Positions 26,309 to 38,547 of a stretch of DNA of 64,000 nucleotides are shown in pieces. The position numbers and the translations under genes are program-made. Where the stretch lies: contig CAJJDN010000050.1 in the NCBI GenBank assembly GCA_905182985.1, positions 248,001 to 312,000 of the forward strand. Direction: 5' to 3'. Numbering within the stretch: position 1 is the stretch's first letter; the number at the start of each line of letters is the position of its first letter. Under the pieces are notes generated by a model. That model had not been told where the DNA came from. It saw nothing but the letters and a program-made list of their open reading frames with translations, and searched no databases. The DNA is from Paramecium sonneborni. Its lineage: Eukaryota; Ciliophora; Oligohymenophorea; Peniculida; Parameciidae.

Positions 26309-27135
26309 ATGGAATAGCTTATTCAAAATAAAAGACAAGAAAATATGGAGCTATTAAATTAATTAGAGAAATTGGAGATATCCTAATAGATAAAAGAGAT
26401 GCAAATAATTCAGACGATTACATAATAATAAAAAAGAGAGCAAGATATTGAGATTATAGCAACACCTCAATTAGTATCTCCAAAATGGTTAATGAATTTG
26501 AAACCAACAATGACATATGAAAGTGATGTAGTAACTTAAGAGGAAAGTGAATTAGATTAGATTGTTAAGCATTAATTAAAAGAGAAGATTTAGAAATAGA
26601 AAGTAAGTTATATATTTAAGTAAATAGGAAATGTAATAATAAGCATATTTAGAATTGATAAATGAATTAGATTTATAATAGAAACATCATACATATGATG
26701 AAAAAGTGAAAGAAGATTTCAAATGTACATATTAATATTTGAGTCAGGGAAGATAAGTAAGTATTGACATAAAATATTATGATTTCTCTAAATTAAATCC
26801 ATAGAATTATGTTAACGATACTATAATAAACTTTTTTTTAAGATTCATTGAGAATGACATCTTCAAAAATAAATCTCTTTTAATATACAATACTTATTTT
26901 TGTACTAGATTATTATCATTTCATGTGGAATATAAACAAATTTATTAATAGTATTTACAAAATAATTCAATGTTATAGAAATGGACTAAAGACAATATAT
27001 TTAAAAAATAGTATTTGTTATTTCCACTTCATTTACGAGAACATTGGGCAGTGATATTTGTAGTAAATCCATTATAAGTTTGCGAATAATTGTGTAATAA
27101 TAATAACTCTTAATTGAGTAATGATGTAAATAAGA
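25954..27135 (+). repeat. copy 1 of 1182-bp direct duplication next to an N
   Basis: From CTATTCACATAATAAAAAGG to the base before N at 27136. It matches 27137-28318 in length (1182 bp each) and in every line I compared. It contains intergenic DNA and the 5' part of the SUMO protease gene. Most likely an unmerged contig end. Confidence 0.9.
26309..27135 (+). other. truncated artefact copy of the ULP1-like protease 5' part
   Basis: Same sequence as 27492-28318, that is, the first 60% or so of the protease gene up to just before the catalytic aspartate segment. It stops at the N and then runs into the second copy of the upstream flank. It should not be counted as a separate gene unless long reads show a true duplication. 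Confidence 0.8.
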
Positions 27136-27136
27136 N
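27136..27136. other. single-N assembly join
   Basis: One ambiguous base placed exactly between two identical 1182-bp blocks; it looks like a placeholder gap between overlapping contigs. Confidence 0.9.
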
Positions 27137-28318
27137 CTATTCACATAATAAAAAGGATTATGAAATAAGACAATAAAATAATTAACAAATATAAATTAGA
27201 TTATGTCTAATGTATTTTTATATGAAAGAAGGGGATGAATAAAAAGATAAAAGAGAATAAAAGAATAAGAGAGAAAAAAGTAATACTAAAAATTTCCTTT
27301 TATATTTTATCTAAAATATAAAATAATAAAAAATTGAGTTACTAACAAAATTGTGTTAGATTAATGATATGTGAATATTGATGGATACTATAATATATAT
27401 TTATAATGAAATTTGTTTGGTTAATTAAATCCACCATTTTTATAATATAAATAAAATGATAAAACAAAAAAAGAAATAATATTAAAACAAGATGGAATAG
27501 CTTATTCAAAATAAAAGACAAGAAAATATGGAGCTATTAAATTAATTAGAGAAATTGGAGATATCCTAATAGATAAAAGAGATGCAAATAATTCAGACGA
27601 TTACATAATAATAAAAAAGAGAGCAAGATATTGAGATTATAGCAACACCTCAATTAGTATCTCCAAAATGGTTAATGAATTTGAAACCAACAATGACATA
27701 TGAAAGTGATGTAGTAACTTAAGAGGAAAGTGAATTAGATTAGATTGTTAAGCATTAATTAAAAGAGAAGATTTAGAAATAGAAAGTAAGTTATATATTT
27801 AAGTAAATAGGAAATGTAATAATAAGCATATTTAGAATTGATAAATGAATTAGATTTATAATAGAAACATCATACATATGATGAAAAAGTGAAAGAAGAT
27901 TTCAAATGTACATATTAATATTTGAGTCAGGGAAGATAAGTAAGTATTGACATAAAATATTATGATTTCTCTAAATTAAATCCATAGAATTATGTTAACG
28001 ATACTATAATAAACTTTTTTTTAAGATTCATTGAGAATGACATCTTCAAAAATAAATCTCTTTTAATATACAATACTTATTTTTGTACTAGATTATTATC
28101 ATTTCATGTGGAATATAAACAAATTTATTAATAGTATTTACAAAATAATTCAATGTTATAGAAATGGACTAAAGACAATATATTTAAAAAATAGTATTTG
28201 TTATTTCCACTTCATTTACGAGAACATTGGGCAGTGATATTTGTAGTAAATCCATTATAAGTTTGCGAATAATTGTGTAATAATAATAACTCTTAATTGA
28301 GTAATGATGTAAATAAGA
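27137..28318 (+). repeat. copy 2 of 1182-bp direct duplication
   Basis: Second copy. It continues without a break into the remaining 3' part of the protease gene, so this is the copy joined to genuine right-hand sequence. Confidence 0.9.
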
Positions 28319-28882
28319 ATGGGTATTTAATTTATTTTGATTCACTTCTAATATAGGATTAAAGAATTGGAATTCAAATTAAATTTTATTTAATGCATGT
28401 CTATAATCATGAACATAAGAAATTTAATGACGATCAAATCTATGACATTGTAATGAGATCAAATGTACCTGTACATTAACCCATAGTTCCAAGATAGACA
28501 AATCTAGTAGACTGTGGATTGTATATGTTAGAATATGTTGAAAGGTTTTTAATGAATCCTTATTAAATTCTTAATTATTTGGAGTAGGATCATTTGAAAT
28601 GGTTTCCAAAAGTCATGATTTTTATTAAACGCATATTAATTAAAAAAATATTAAATGCCTTAAGTTCTGGATAAAAAGATTATGCACTTAGATACCAAGA
28701 AAATTGTAAAATGATTGATCAACAATTCAGTATTTATTTATTCATTATTTATAGCTGATTCAAATCAATATGATTACATTGATGAATAATTACTCGAATA
28801 ATTGTAAATTCCACGTTTACAATTTCATTTAAGCGAAGATTATAATTACTATTATGATTTATCGCCTAGTATTGGTGTATGA
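27492..28882 (+). CDS. ULP1/SENP-type SUMO-specific cysteine protease (peptidase C48)
   Basis: 446 aa; two 25-nt introns leave 447 codons. It removes SUMO from conjugates or matures SUMO precursors. The N-terminal third is a Q/E-rich coiled coil. The C48 domain occupies about residues 150-400: LNPQNYVNDTIINFFLRFI (substrate-binding start as in LN DE.IN), catalytic His in LREHWAVIFVVN, catalytic Asp in LIYFDSLL, oxyanion Gln in VPRQTNLVDCG, and catalytic Cys in VDCGLYMLEYVERF. All four key residues are present. The start ATG is followed by EQLIQNKRQ; no better upstream ATG is in frame. It lies convergent to the giant surface-protein gene, 58 bases away. Confidence 0.92.
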
Positions 28883-28940
28883 TAAAGATATATATATATA
28901 TTTATATATTTATGATTATTAATTTTCCTATTCATTAAAC

Positions 28941-31900
28941 TCATTAATTTGATTATTCATTGTTCTCATCCTGAAACTAATCATATACCACTTACACTTC
29001 TGTTTATTCTTTCTATTTTGCATTCTCCATCCTCTATTCCAAATGCAAATTTAGATTTTATTTTTTTAATTTACGTGCTTTCCTATAAAAAGTTAATAAA
29101 CAACATAGCCTAATTATTTAATCTAAATTTACATGCTTATTGTGAATACTCCTAAAATGCTTAAAGCAATAATAAATTCATAAAAACGATGTTTATACAT
29201 ATAAAATGCATTCTTAGGCAAAGCTACCTCTCCTATATGATAATATAATTCATAATCTCCTATTGTAAAATTGTTAAATTACACTACTTAAGCTCGAACA
29301 GATATGTATAATTAATTATGAAATGATTATTTATCAACTGTAATATTTACACTAATTTCATCACTTTAATTCAAATAATAATTACCAGCATCTTTTTATT
29401 CAAAATGATCTACTTACATTTTATTAAAATTGTTATATGAATAATATTAACAAAGTCCTATAATATGAGAATATTCAACAGTACTACCCCAACTTACATA
29501 ATATTTGATAATACTATTATGTTCTTATTGCATATCACATCCTGCACATTTAATAGGTTTAAATTTAATTGTAATTATGTCTGGATCAGTTGTACCAAAA
29601 TAATAATTAATTTATCCATCTCCTCCTAATATTAATGATCCATATGGAATTTTATCATATTAATTATATAATTTAGTTGTAAACTTATAAACACTTTTGT
29701 TTGATTAAAATTAATAATAAATAGGACCAGGTCTTACACTTAATAAAATATCAGTCAATTACCCTTCCAATGTAGTTTTTGTTCCATTAAATGTATTCTT
29801 TAAAAATTAATCATAATCTTAAGTAATAGAAACATTTAAATCACCAAGACAATTATAAACTTAAATAGCCAATTTTCCCTCACTCTACATATAAGATTCA
29901 TAATATTTTGGTCTTGAATCAACAATCATATCAATCTAATTGGAATTTTAATTAATCATGAAAACTTCCTATCCTACTATACTAATTTATAAATCTATTC
30001 TGTTTAAATAATTATTTGAAAATTAATAAATTTTAGGTTATGGTTATTTAGGAATTGGAATAATATCTCCTCTGGGATTAAAAGAATATTCAATATGATT
30101 AACATCATTTGAAGTAATTTCTAATAGACTGTGCATTTTAATTGTTAAGATTCCTTCAAGAACAGGAAGTACATAAGTTAATTGATTATTTCTAATTGAA
30201 AAAGCATGAACTAGTGTAAAATTAGTTGGTTATGTTTCATTTGACACTTCTATTTTAAAATAGTCTTCATATGATTATATATTTAAATTTCCATATGGAA
30301 CTACTTTAACAAATAATTATAGTTATTTTTCATTCTTCTATTAATGATAGAATGTTATTGAAGGTGTTTACTTACTTAAATATGCAGATGTAATTATTCC
30401 ATCTTATAATAATTAGCCATTACCAGTAGTTGATTAAGTAACAATAATAGAATAATTAGTTTGCTTTTATTGATTATTCTTAACAATAATATAGATATCA
30501 TCATCATTATAATGTCCAACTAATGTCTGATTACCATTAATTTATTACTAAGTCATATTATAATCTTTATCGTTCTCTTCTAGATGTTATCTTGGAGGAA
30601 TAATAGCTTAATAATATGATATTGTAGATGTCACATTCATTAACTTCATTTACTTATTAATATTATATGGTCCATAAAGATAATTGCTAATATTCAAATC
30701 AGCATGATACCCTATCCACATCTAAGTATCTCCATTATATTAATTAATTTAAACTTCTATTTAATGATCTGTATCATAAGAATAATGATAAATATTGTAA
30801 TCATCAGATCCATCTAAGAAATCTGTAAATGCAATATTCTATGGTAATTATACAAAGTTTAATTATGATGTAATTACTACTAATAAATCCACAGGTGTAT
30901 CCGTTGTTTTTAATGTTATTACATAAGTACATAATTCACAGTATCTTTTCTCATCTGATTTATGTATTATATGTTAACTATATGATTAACCTGTCAATAA
31001 TTATTCATTTATTATTATCTCTTATTCACATGCCTTACTAGCATTATCTAAACATTAACTCACTTAAATAGAAGTAGAGCCTTACATTTTTATAAATTTG
31101 AAATATAAATCATCGTTGCTTTATATGTTGAAATATTAATATATTTATTCATCTTACGCGTTCATTTATATTCTTGTAGGAACTCCTAAAATCAATTTAT
31201 GATTATTTTTATCATTAAATATTTCTATTGATAATTACAATTTACTTGTACTCACTAATGAATATACTTTTATTATTATATAAGGATTTTGCTTTAATTT
31301 AAATTCATCCAGTTTCTATTTTATTTATGATTATGTTAATTCTAAAACATTTCCGATAACCTAAAATTCACACATCTCCAAATCTTATTTATCCTCATCA
31401 TTAAATGATAAACAAATTGTTCCTTTCCCATAAATTTCATGTAAAACTATTTTCATTTTTGATTCCCCAGATATCTCATTTAATTAACTATAAATGAATT
31501 GCCTTGGAGAATCCTTATTAACTTGAATTTATATTGGAATACCATTCTATATATCCATAAATTCTTAAGTTACTGTTACATACACTAAATCATCAAAATC
31601 TAGATTTCTTCCTATTTTTGAAAAATTGTAAACTTGTTATTAAGCTTCTAATGATATTTTTAATAAACAATTTTATCCACAAAATTCAAATGCACTCTTA
31701 TAAATACTTTTAGAATGTTGGGTTTTGTATTCCTCTTTCGCAAACAAAGAAGTTGCTTAATTTAATACATCAATTATTTCAATTTCATATTTAGTAAAAC
31801 CATAATGTGAACTTATATGTAATTATACATCTGTATTGTTAGCAATTATTTTATAATACAAAAGTGTTTATTTTGATAAATACTCCAAATTAAATTAATA

Positions 31901-34333
31901 TTACTAACCATCTTTCATTTCTATATAAGCATCAGGATTCCAAATGTTTAATTAATATAATATATCCTCTTTGCCTTTGTTCTCCACAACTATATATGCT
32001 TAGCAGAATATTGAATCATCATCATCTTTATCATCTATATCATCGTTCTCCTTCTATTATGGCAAACCATCTAAACATAATTTTTATAAATGAAGTTCTT
32101 CCAAAAATAATGTACTAGAATGTTCTTCTTTTTAATAGACTGCTCCTGATTAATTTGTTTTAAGTTCATTAGATACTTTCAACATTAATTTTTCTGCGTT
32201 CTTACCTTATAAATTAACATAAAAAGATGATACATTTTTACTATAATAAAAACTAAAGTATTTATTCTTTCTTGCATATGCCATATCTACAAATTATTAA
32301 CCCACATGCAAAGTTTTAACTGTTCTGCTTGTAGAATAAGTCAAAGTATACATGATTTCCCTATCTGATGCTGTTTCAAAAAGATTAATAATTCCTATAG
32401 TATAATTTCCCTAATCAATATAATATTAATCTTAAGGTGAAATAAATAGATAATTATTTCTAGTAATCAAATCATATTATTAAAGAGAAGGTAGTTCATT
32501 ACCTTTATTTAAGACAAGTGCAATTTACATTCTTGACGAATGAATAGCTAATTCAATAGTTGGTTATATTTCTTGATCTTAAATAATTTCAATATTATTG
32601 TCTAATTAGTTGGATATTTAAATTCTAAAATAATTAATATTCTATTTTCCATTGATAAATGATATAACTCCACGATAAGTTTCATTTTCCTTAATAATTT
32701 TAACTTCTTTATCTTATTATTTGGATACTCTTATTTAGAATTAATAAATTGTTGTTTCCCTAGATATTAAAGTCACATAGAATTAAGTATGTTTTAATTG
32801 ATGTCCTCTCAAAACTACTAAATGATCTGAACCACCAACATATTTAGCACATTCTTATCTTACAGGGAAACAACTACCATCTTTACTAATCATATATACA
32901 ATATTATGTGTATTTACTGTAAAAATGAGTTCTACATCTTCAGGTTAATGTTAATATTTAACTATTAAATTTTCTTATTGATTTTTTTCTAAGAAATTTG
33001 TATAAGGCATATCTGATTTAATGATTTTATTATTTATTTAAGAAACTGTAGTCAGAAGATAAATATTTTTTAATTCACTAACAATTTATACTTAAAATCT
33101 ACAAAATCCTTCTTAATCTTTACTAGCACATTCAGGAGTTAAATAAACTTTTGGATATTATTCATGTTAACGAAATCTTAAATTATGAGTATCTTCAGTA
33201 TTTGTAGTACATACACCATCACATTCTCCTACTTTTAATGAATTCATTCCTTTATCAAAATATTTTATATTTACACTAATTTCTTAATCACTATAACTAG
33301 TCTTAAAAGAGTAAATATGAGATCCTTTTTCAGAAATAGCTGCTAAAATGATTTAATTATTATAAAGTAAAGGTTAATCTAAAATTGTTACAATTAATTA
33401 ATATTTTAATGGTCCACCCTAACTCAATTTAATTGTTAATTCATTATTATTATTAATTTCTGGTTTTCTTAAATGAATATAATATGCTTATCCTTTTTAT
33501 TAAATTTAAATTGTTTCTAATGAATTGAAAATTTCATTATCTTTATTATTAATTTTAATAATAGGTAACAAATCAGCAAGAATACCAATTTAAATAATAT
33601 TATAAGATGATGGCAATTTAATTTTATATAAATTGTCACTTCTTTCAAATAGGAAATCTTAAATTTCTTGATTTATTTCAATAGTATGAAAATCTTAATA
33701 TAAATACAATTATCCACTAATGGTTGTTTCTTCTTAAAAATTTAAATCTCCAATTAAAACAATTAAAACTTTGCACTTTTTACAATCCTAATTATTTAAA
33801 GCGACTGATGATTAAACTTTATCTTGATATAATTTTACTTTATCATCAAAGACTTGTATTTTGATTTTATCTGATTCATCATCTAATAATTTGAATTCTG
33901 CCACTAATCTATCACATTAACTTGGAAGTGCTATTTAAATAATTTAAGCTGGTTATTTTCGAGTCAAACTTAATTCTTGAATTGATGTTGTTAATTCAAT
34001 TACATCACTATATACAAATGTAATTCTGCCTTTACATGGTGATGTTAAACATTTTAAAGTAATATCATTTGATTAAGATTTAAATATCGTACTCTTCCAA
34101 AATTCTTCAACTTTATATGTCTCATCTACACTCTTAAATTATATTTCCCCCAAATCACTATTCTTATCATCTTCTTAAGGACGTACATATAAAATCAAAT
34201 AATCTTTATCTTATTTAGTAGAGAGGTCTACTTACATTGACTTACCCTCCTTTAAATCAAGTAATTAATCCTTCTATTTTTTAGACATCACTTAGATGAT
34301 CATCAAAAATATTCCACTTATGAGAGTTATCAT
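28941..34333 (-). CDS. very large single-pass surface protein, 1789 aa, unknown
   Basis: One continuous frame of 5393 bases with a single 23-nt intron near the 3' end (GTAAATTTAG...AATTAG, about 29100); 1790 codons remain. The N-terminus MITLISGIFLMIIQVMSKK is signal-peptide-like. About 1690 residues of beta-rich, N-glycosylation-rich sequence follow, with scattered cysteines (VGECDGVCTTNT, CGQNCLL, CAGCDMQ). A single transmembrane helix FYEFIIALSILGVFTISMLC sits near the C-terminus with a short Q/E/K cytosolic tail of about 60 residues. Repeats of roughly similar beta-strand blocks suggest a tandem-domain ectodomain, but I recognise no domain. It is not an immobilisation antigen by cysteine pattern. 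Confidence 0.88.
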
Positions 34334-34345
34334 TAATTAAATTAA
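34334..34345. promoter_or_regulatory. 12-bp gap between divergent start codons
   Basis: The ATGs at 34333 (minus) and 34346 (plus) are only 12 bases apart. If both starts are right, the promoters lie inside the opposite coding region or messages have near-zero leaders. Confidence 0.45.
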
Positions 34346-35017
34346 ATGAATTCATATTTAGATGAATTAAAGAAAAAAGAGATCATTGTTAAATAAATCA
34401 ATTCACTCATTCAATAATTGTAATAACATCAAATAACCAAATCTCTTGTACCATAAAGTCATTAAGAAATAGCTGAATTTATGGTACTTAATAGACTTAG
34501 AAATATTGATACTTATATTAGACTATGTGAAATGACAGGAAAGTGTTTAGGTTAAGCAAAATCAGAAATTAATGAAAGTGATAAATAATTAAATGATTAG
34601 TTTCACATACAACTATTGTAATTTGAACTATAAAGAAAAACAGATGAAAAAAAGAGCTTTCGTAAAAATCATTAAAAAATGCCTATCATTCATATTAATA
34701 CTCCTAGTACTGAATAAGACTCTTGTAGTTTATATAATAAAAAATTAAAAAAAAAAGATAAACATTTGAAATTAAAAAAAGTAATGGATGAAATATAATC
34801 GAAATAATCCATCAAATAAAAACTTAAAATAGAAGAATATTTTTAAAATAAAAAAGTTAAGAAACTATTATAAATAGAGGGATGGAAGATTATTGACCAA
34901 TCACCACTTCATCATAATATTTCTGAACAATTAATTATGGAATCCTTACATCATTATTATACCTTTTGCAAATCAATCCTTGAAGAATTTATGGATTCTA
35001 TTACAATTAAATCATGA
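34346..35017 (+). CDS. basic coiled-coil protein, 223 aa, unknown
   Basis: Uninterrupted frame of 224 codons from ATG 34346 to TGA 35015-35017. It begins MNSYLDELKKKEIIVKQIN; a helical, Q/E/K/I-rich protein with several heptad-like stretches (KLNDQFHIQLLQFELQRKTD) and a lysine-rich middle (KKLKKKDKHLKLKKVMDE). It ends ILEEFMDSITIKS. No known motif, signal or membrane helix. It starts 12 bases from the divergent giant gene. Confidence 0.68.
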
Positions 35018-35350
35018 TCTTAAATTCTCAGTTTTTTTAGTATATTCATACATTTATACATTTATTAAAACCATATTTCTTTATATATATATAACATCAT
35101 CTAAAATTTGTAAGACCATCATTCTTATAATAAATAATCAAAATACTTAAAATTATATCATTAACATTGATAATCAAATAGAAAAAACTTATTAATAAAC
35201 TATAATATTTAGTTAAAACAGATACAATTATTGAATAAGGAAGACTAAAATATAGAATCCATTCTAAAAATTAATCATACATCTATCAATATAGACAATT
35301 AATCTTAAGATCAGACGAGATTTTATTCCAACGATGACTTAAGAAAAGTA
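35018..35350. other. gap with coding-like relic on plus strand
   Basis: The first 150 bases hold nothing. From about 35170 the plus strand has a protein-like frame without an ATG (INKEDQNIESILKINH-type sequence, then DQTRFYSNDDLRKVSFDE) that runs to TGA near 35422. A second frame (DSKKEIKSFETSFKQEKK...LTKPKRLGNHKQRKNSF) takes over from about 35395 to 35530. No intron joins them cleanly. I read this as a decayed gene end overlapping the neighbour's 3' side. Confidence 0.4.
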
Positions 35351-36444
35351 TCATTTGATGAAAGTCTCAATACTATTCATATATATTCTAAAAGATTCTA
35401 AGAAAGAAATCAAAAGCTTTGAAACGAGTTTTAAACAGGAGAAAAAAGCAGATAAACTTGATCTTACTAAACCTAAGAGACTTGGAAACCATAAATAAAG
35501 AAAAAACTCTTTTTTGATAAAATAATTAAACATTAATATTAAAATATATACAAAACATAATTTTACTATGTCTCTATTATTATTGTTTTATATTTTAAAC
35601 ATCTCTATATCACATTCGTTGTATATCTCCAAGATAAATATTTATACATTCAAAACACCTTTTTGGATAAGTACTTATAATTTCTACATTAATTGTAGAT
35701 CTTTATAAGCAATTTCTTTGAAATCTACTTTCCCTGTTCTTTGTAAAAATTCAATAAATGCTTGCACTCTTGTATCTTGCAAAATAGCTATTACTTCTTT
35801 ATCATTTTCTATGATATATTGAGCCTTCTCTTCTTAAGTTTATATATAGTTAATTTGAGATGTCTAACTTATAGGAAAAATTTTAGGTTATTATTATTAT
35901 TATTCTGATTTTAAAGGTTTTATATATAAAATATGTTCACCCATAGTTTTCATATATTCTAACATCAAATGTACAAATTCAGGGTTATTTTTATATTTTT
36001 ACATAATAGCTGTTGGACTATTCTACATTTATTATACTGCTGATAAATATTCTGGATGAGCCAATAATTTTTATAATTATTTACAATCTAAAAATTATTA
36101 AATCATAATTTTCTTTTTATAATAAATCTTAATATAACCATTCTTCTTTATTTTATGTTAAAAATTATCCAAATTAAGATTGATTATTTTAGTTCATATT
36201 TTATTAGACTTCATCAATTTCTAAAGGATTTTTTTTTTTTCTTTAGGCTTAATAATGTCTTTATTGTTTTTTTGATCATTAAAAAATCCTTTCCTGTAAA
36301 ATTATTATTTTATTATTTTGGTTGTTGAATGTGAATAGATTGATCTTAAATAGGTTTTGTATAATTCCCAATATCAATAGAAGGCTCTTTATTTTTTTAG
36401 AGTTATTCACTAAAATCTTGTAAACCAGGAATATCATCATCCAT
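35351..36444 (-). pseudogene. STI1-type domain gene with two frame breaks and no nearby stop
   Basis: Start MDDDIPGLQDFSEQLQKN at 36444. The frame breaks near 36287: adding one base to the A-run restores FFNDQKNNKDIIKPKE. It breaks again near 36073: removing one base restores LDCKQLQKLLAHPEYLSAVQ. The middle and C-terminal parts carry two STI1/DP-like helical units as in HOP and HIP co-chaperones: AHPEYLSAVQQMQNSPTAI...NNPEFVHLML, and NDKEVIAILQDTRVQAFIEF ending KLQVLIQKGVL. After that unit a stop is expected, but the frame stays open about 100 more codons to TGA at 35351. No GT within reach allows an intron at either break. It may be a pseudogene or sequence error. Confidence 0.55.
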
Positions 36445-36519
36445 GATTATAATATTAAATAATAAAAGGAAAGAAAAGAATAAGAATTATTTTAATAATT
36501 ATAACGATTTAAAATTCAA

Positions 36520-38358
36520 ATGAGTAGAAACAATTAAGGATCATCAATATCAACTCTTGTTCCTATACTATAAAGATAATGTCCAACAGGTAGAGTTACA
36601 TTAAATGATATGTATATTGGAGATATGGGAGCTAAATTAGTAGCAGATACTATAAAGAATTATCCAAATATTGGAATTTTAGATCTTAAAGGAAATAATA
36701 TTGGTCCTAATGGATTCATTGAAATATTTTAAGCATTAAAAACTAATATTGTAATTTATTTATATTTAATAAGAGTCCTTAAGAAATTTAACTCTATAAT
36801 GGAATTAACTTTGTGCAAATAATAATTTAAAGGCTCTTGAATTATTATATTAAGTAATGTCAATAAATAAATCAATTACACATATAGATATATAAAATAA
36901 TAGATTGAATACAACATGTGCAGGATTGATAGCTAATATAATTAGAAATAATCCTTAATTAAGAACTTTAGATCTTAGATGGAATGAATTAGGAAATTAA
37001 GGTGTAAGACTTTTAATTCCAGCAGCTGCTGCTAATGGTTATATTTTATCAATAGAAATATAAGGTAATGGTGCAACAGAAGATTCAATTAGAGAATTAA
37101 ATTCAATACTTAAATAGAATAAAGATAATGTGAATTTGGCAGGTATGCAAGATCCAGGTAGAAATTAAGGTAGATATTAACCTGGATAAAGATAGCCACT
37201 TAAAGAAATGGCATAACATTTAGAAGAAGAAAGAAGAGCAGTTGCTAAACATTTAGAAAAATTAATAGAAAGAGAAAGAGCATTAGGATTATAATTAAAA
37301 GAAGAATATGAAGAAAAAACTTTATAATGGAGATAAAAATTATTAGGAAATTAAGCAAAATAAGATTAATTAGAAAAAAATGCAGGAGAACTTTAAAATC
37401 ATAAAAATATATTAAAAAATGAAATTTAAAAATGGGATAATAATATTAAATAATTGTAATAATAAAGATCATTTACTACAAAATCATTAGAAGAAAGATA
37501 TTAAGAAACTGAAAAAAATATTAGAGATCTTGAAAAAAAATAATAAGATGAATTGGCTGAATAATAAAGAGGACATTTCTTTAATTTGAGGGAAATTGAT
37601 AATGAATGGGGTAAAAAATGTGATTAAATGATGGATGAAAATAGATAATTAGATGATCATATTTAAATTTAATCATAATAATGTAATAAAGTTAAAGATG
37701 ATATTGCTAAATTTAATTCAACAACATAAATTTAAACAATGGAAGTTATTGAAAAAGTAAAGAAATTAGTTTTAGAAGAATTTAAAGAAAAATTAAATTA
37801 AATGGAAAAACAAATAGAAAAAATAGATTAAGATAGACTTAAAATAGTTAGAGATAGTTAATAATCTATATTAGAAGCTCAAAAAGATCTAAGATAAATA
37901 ACAGAATAATATACTGATATGTTGAAAGATAAAGTTAGATTGGAATTAGAAAATAGAAATCTATCTGTTGACAATTATTAATTAGAATAATTTTCATCAA
38001 CTGTTACTTAAGATTTAAGTTATAGAAAAGATCTAGAAAAAAAAGTACTTGATTAATTAACAAAGATTAAAGAAAAAGAATTTAAAATAAATAATCATGA
38101 ATTTGAATAAATGAATAAAATTAATAATAACTTTAAAAATGATACTGTTTATCATTCTAAATTTAAGGAAGTAATTAGTTTTAATTATATAATAAATAGG
38201 ATACTAGAAATAGAGAAGAGGCTTTAGACAAAACATTAAGAGAAAGTGATATAGAAAATCATAAATTAGCAAAGGATATTAATAAATTAACTGAATTGCT
38301 CTCAGCAAAAACAATTAAAGCAGTTTTATCAACATTTTAAGAACACAAAGTGTTTTGA
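36520..38358 (+). CDS. leucine-rich repeat plus coiled-coil protein, LRRC45-like
   Basis: 594 aa; introns of 25 nt (near 36755, ending GAG) and 29 nt (near 38170) leave 595 codons. Residues about 25-190 are ribonuclease-inhibitor-type LRRs: NIGILDLKGNNIGPNGFIEI, SLRNLTLQWNQLC, SITHIDIQNNRLNTTCAGLI, LRTLDLRWNELGNQGVRLLI. The rest is a long coiled coil rich in Q, E and K. This order is that of LRRC45, a centrosome linker protein needed for cilia in animals. The unusual acceptor is required: the nearby AAG acceptor would break the LRR frame. Homology to LRRC45 specifically is moderate. Confidence 0.82.
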
Positions 38359-38547
38359 AAATATAATTTAATATTCTATTCTATAAATTGTTTATTTTTA
38401 TATTTATGAATACAAATAGATTTATATATGCAATCAATCATTTTTCTCTTATTATGATTCCTATATTTTTTATTACTATGCTTCTTTCTCCAATGCATTA
38501 TTTATTTTTTATTATTTTTCAAATCCTTCAATTGCATTCTAATAAAA

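Noticed and set aside
27136..28318. True tandem duplication of a SUMO protease gene
   Set aside because: Exact length match and an N at the junction point to an assembly overlap.
35351..35533. Separate 60-aa hydrophobic minus-strand gene
   Set aside because: It is the unlikely C-terminal run-on of the STI1-type frame and lies opposite a plus-strand coding relic.
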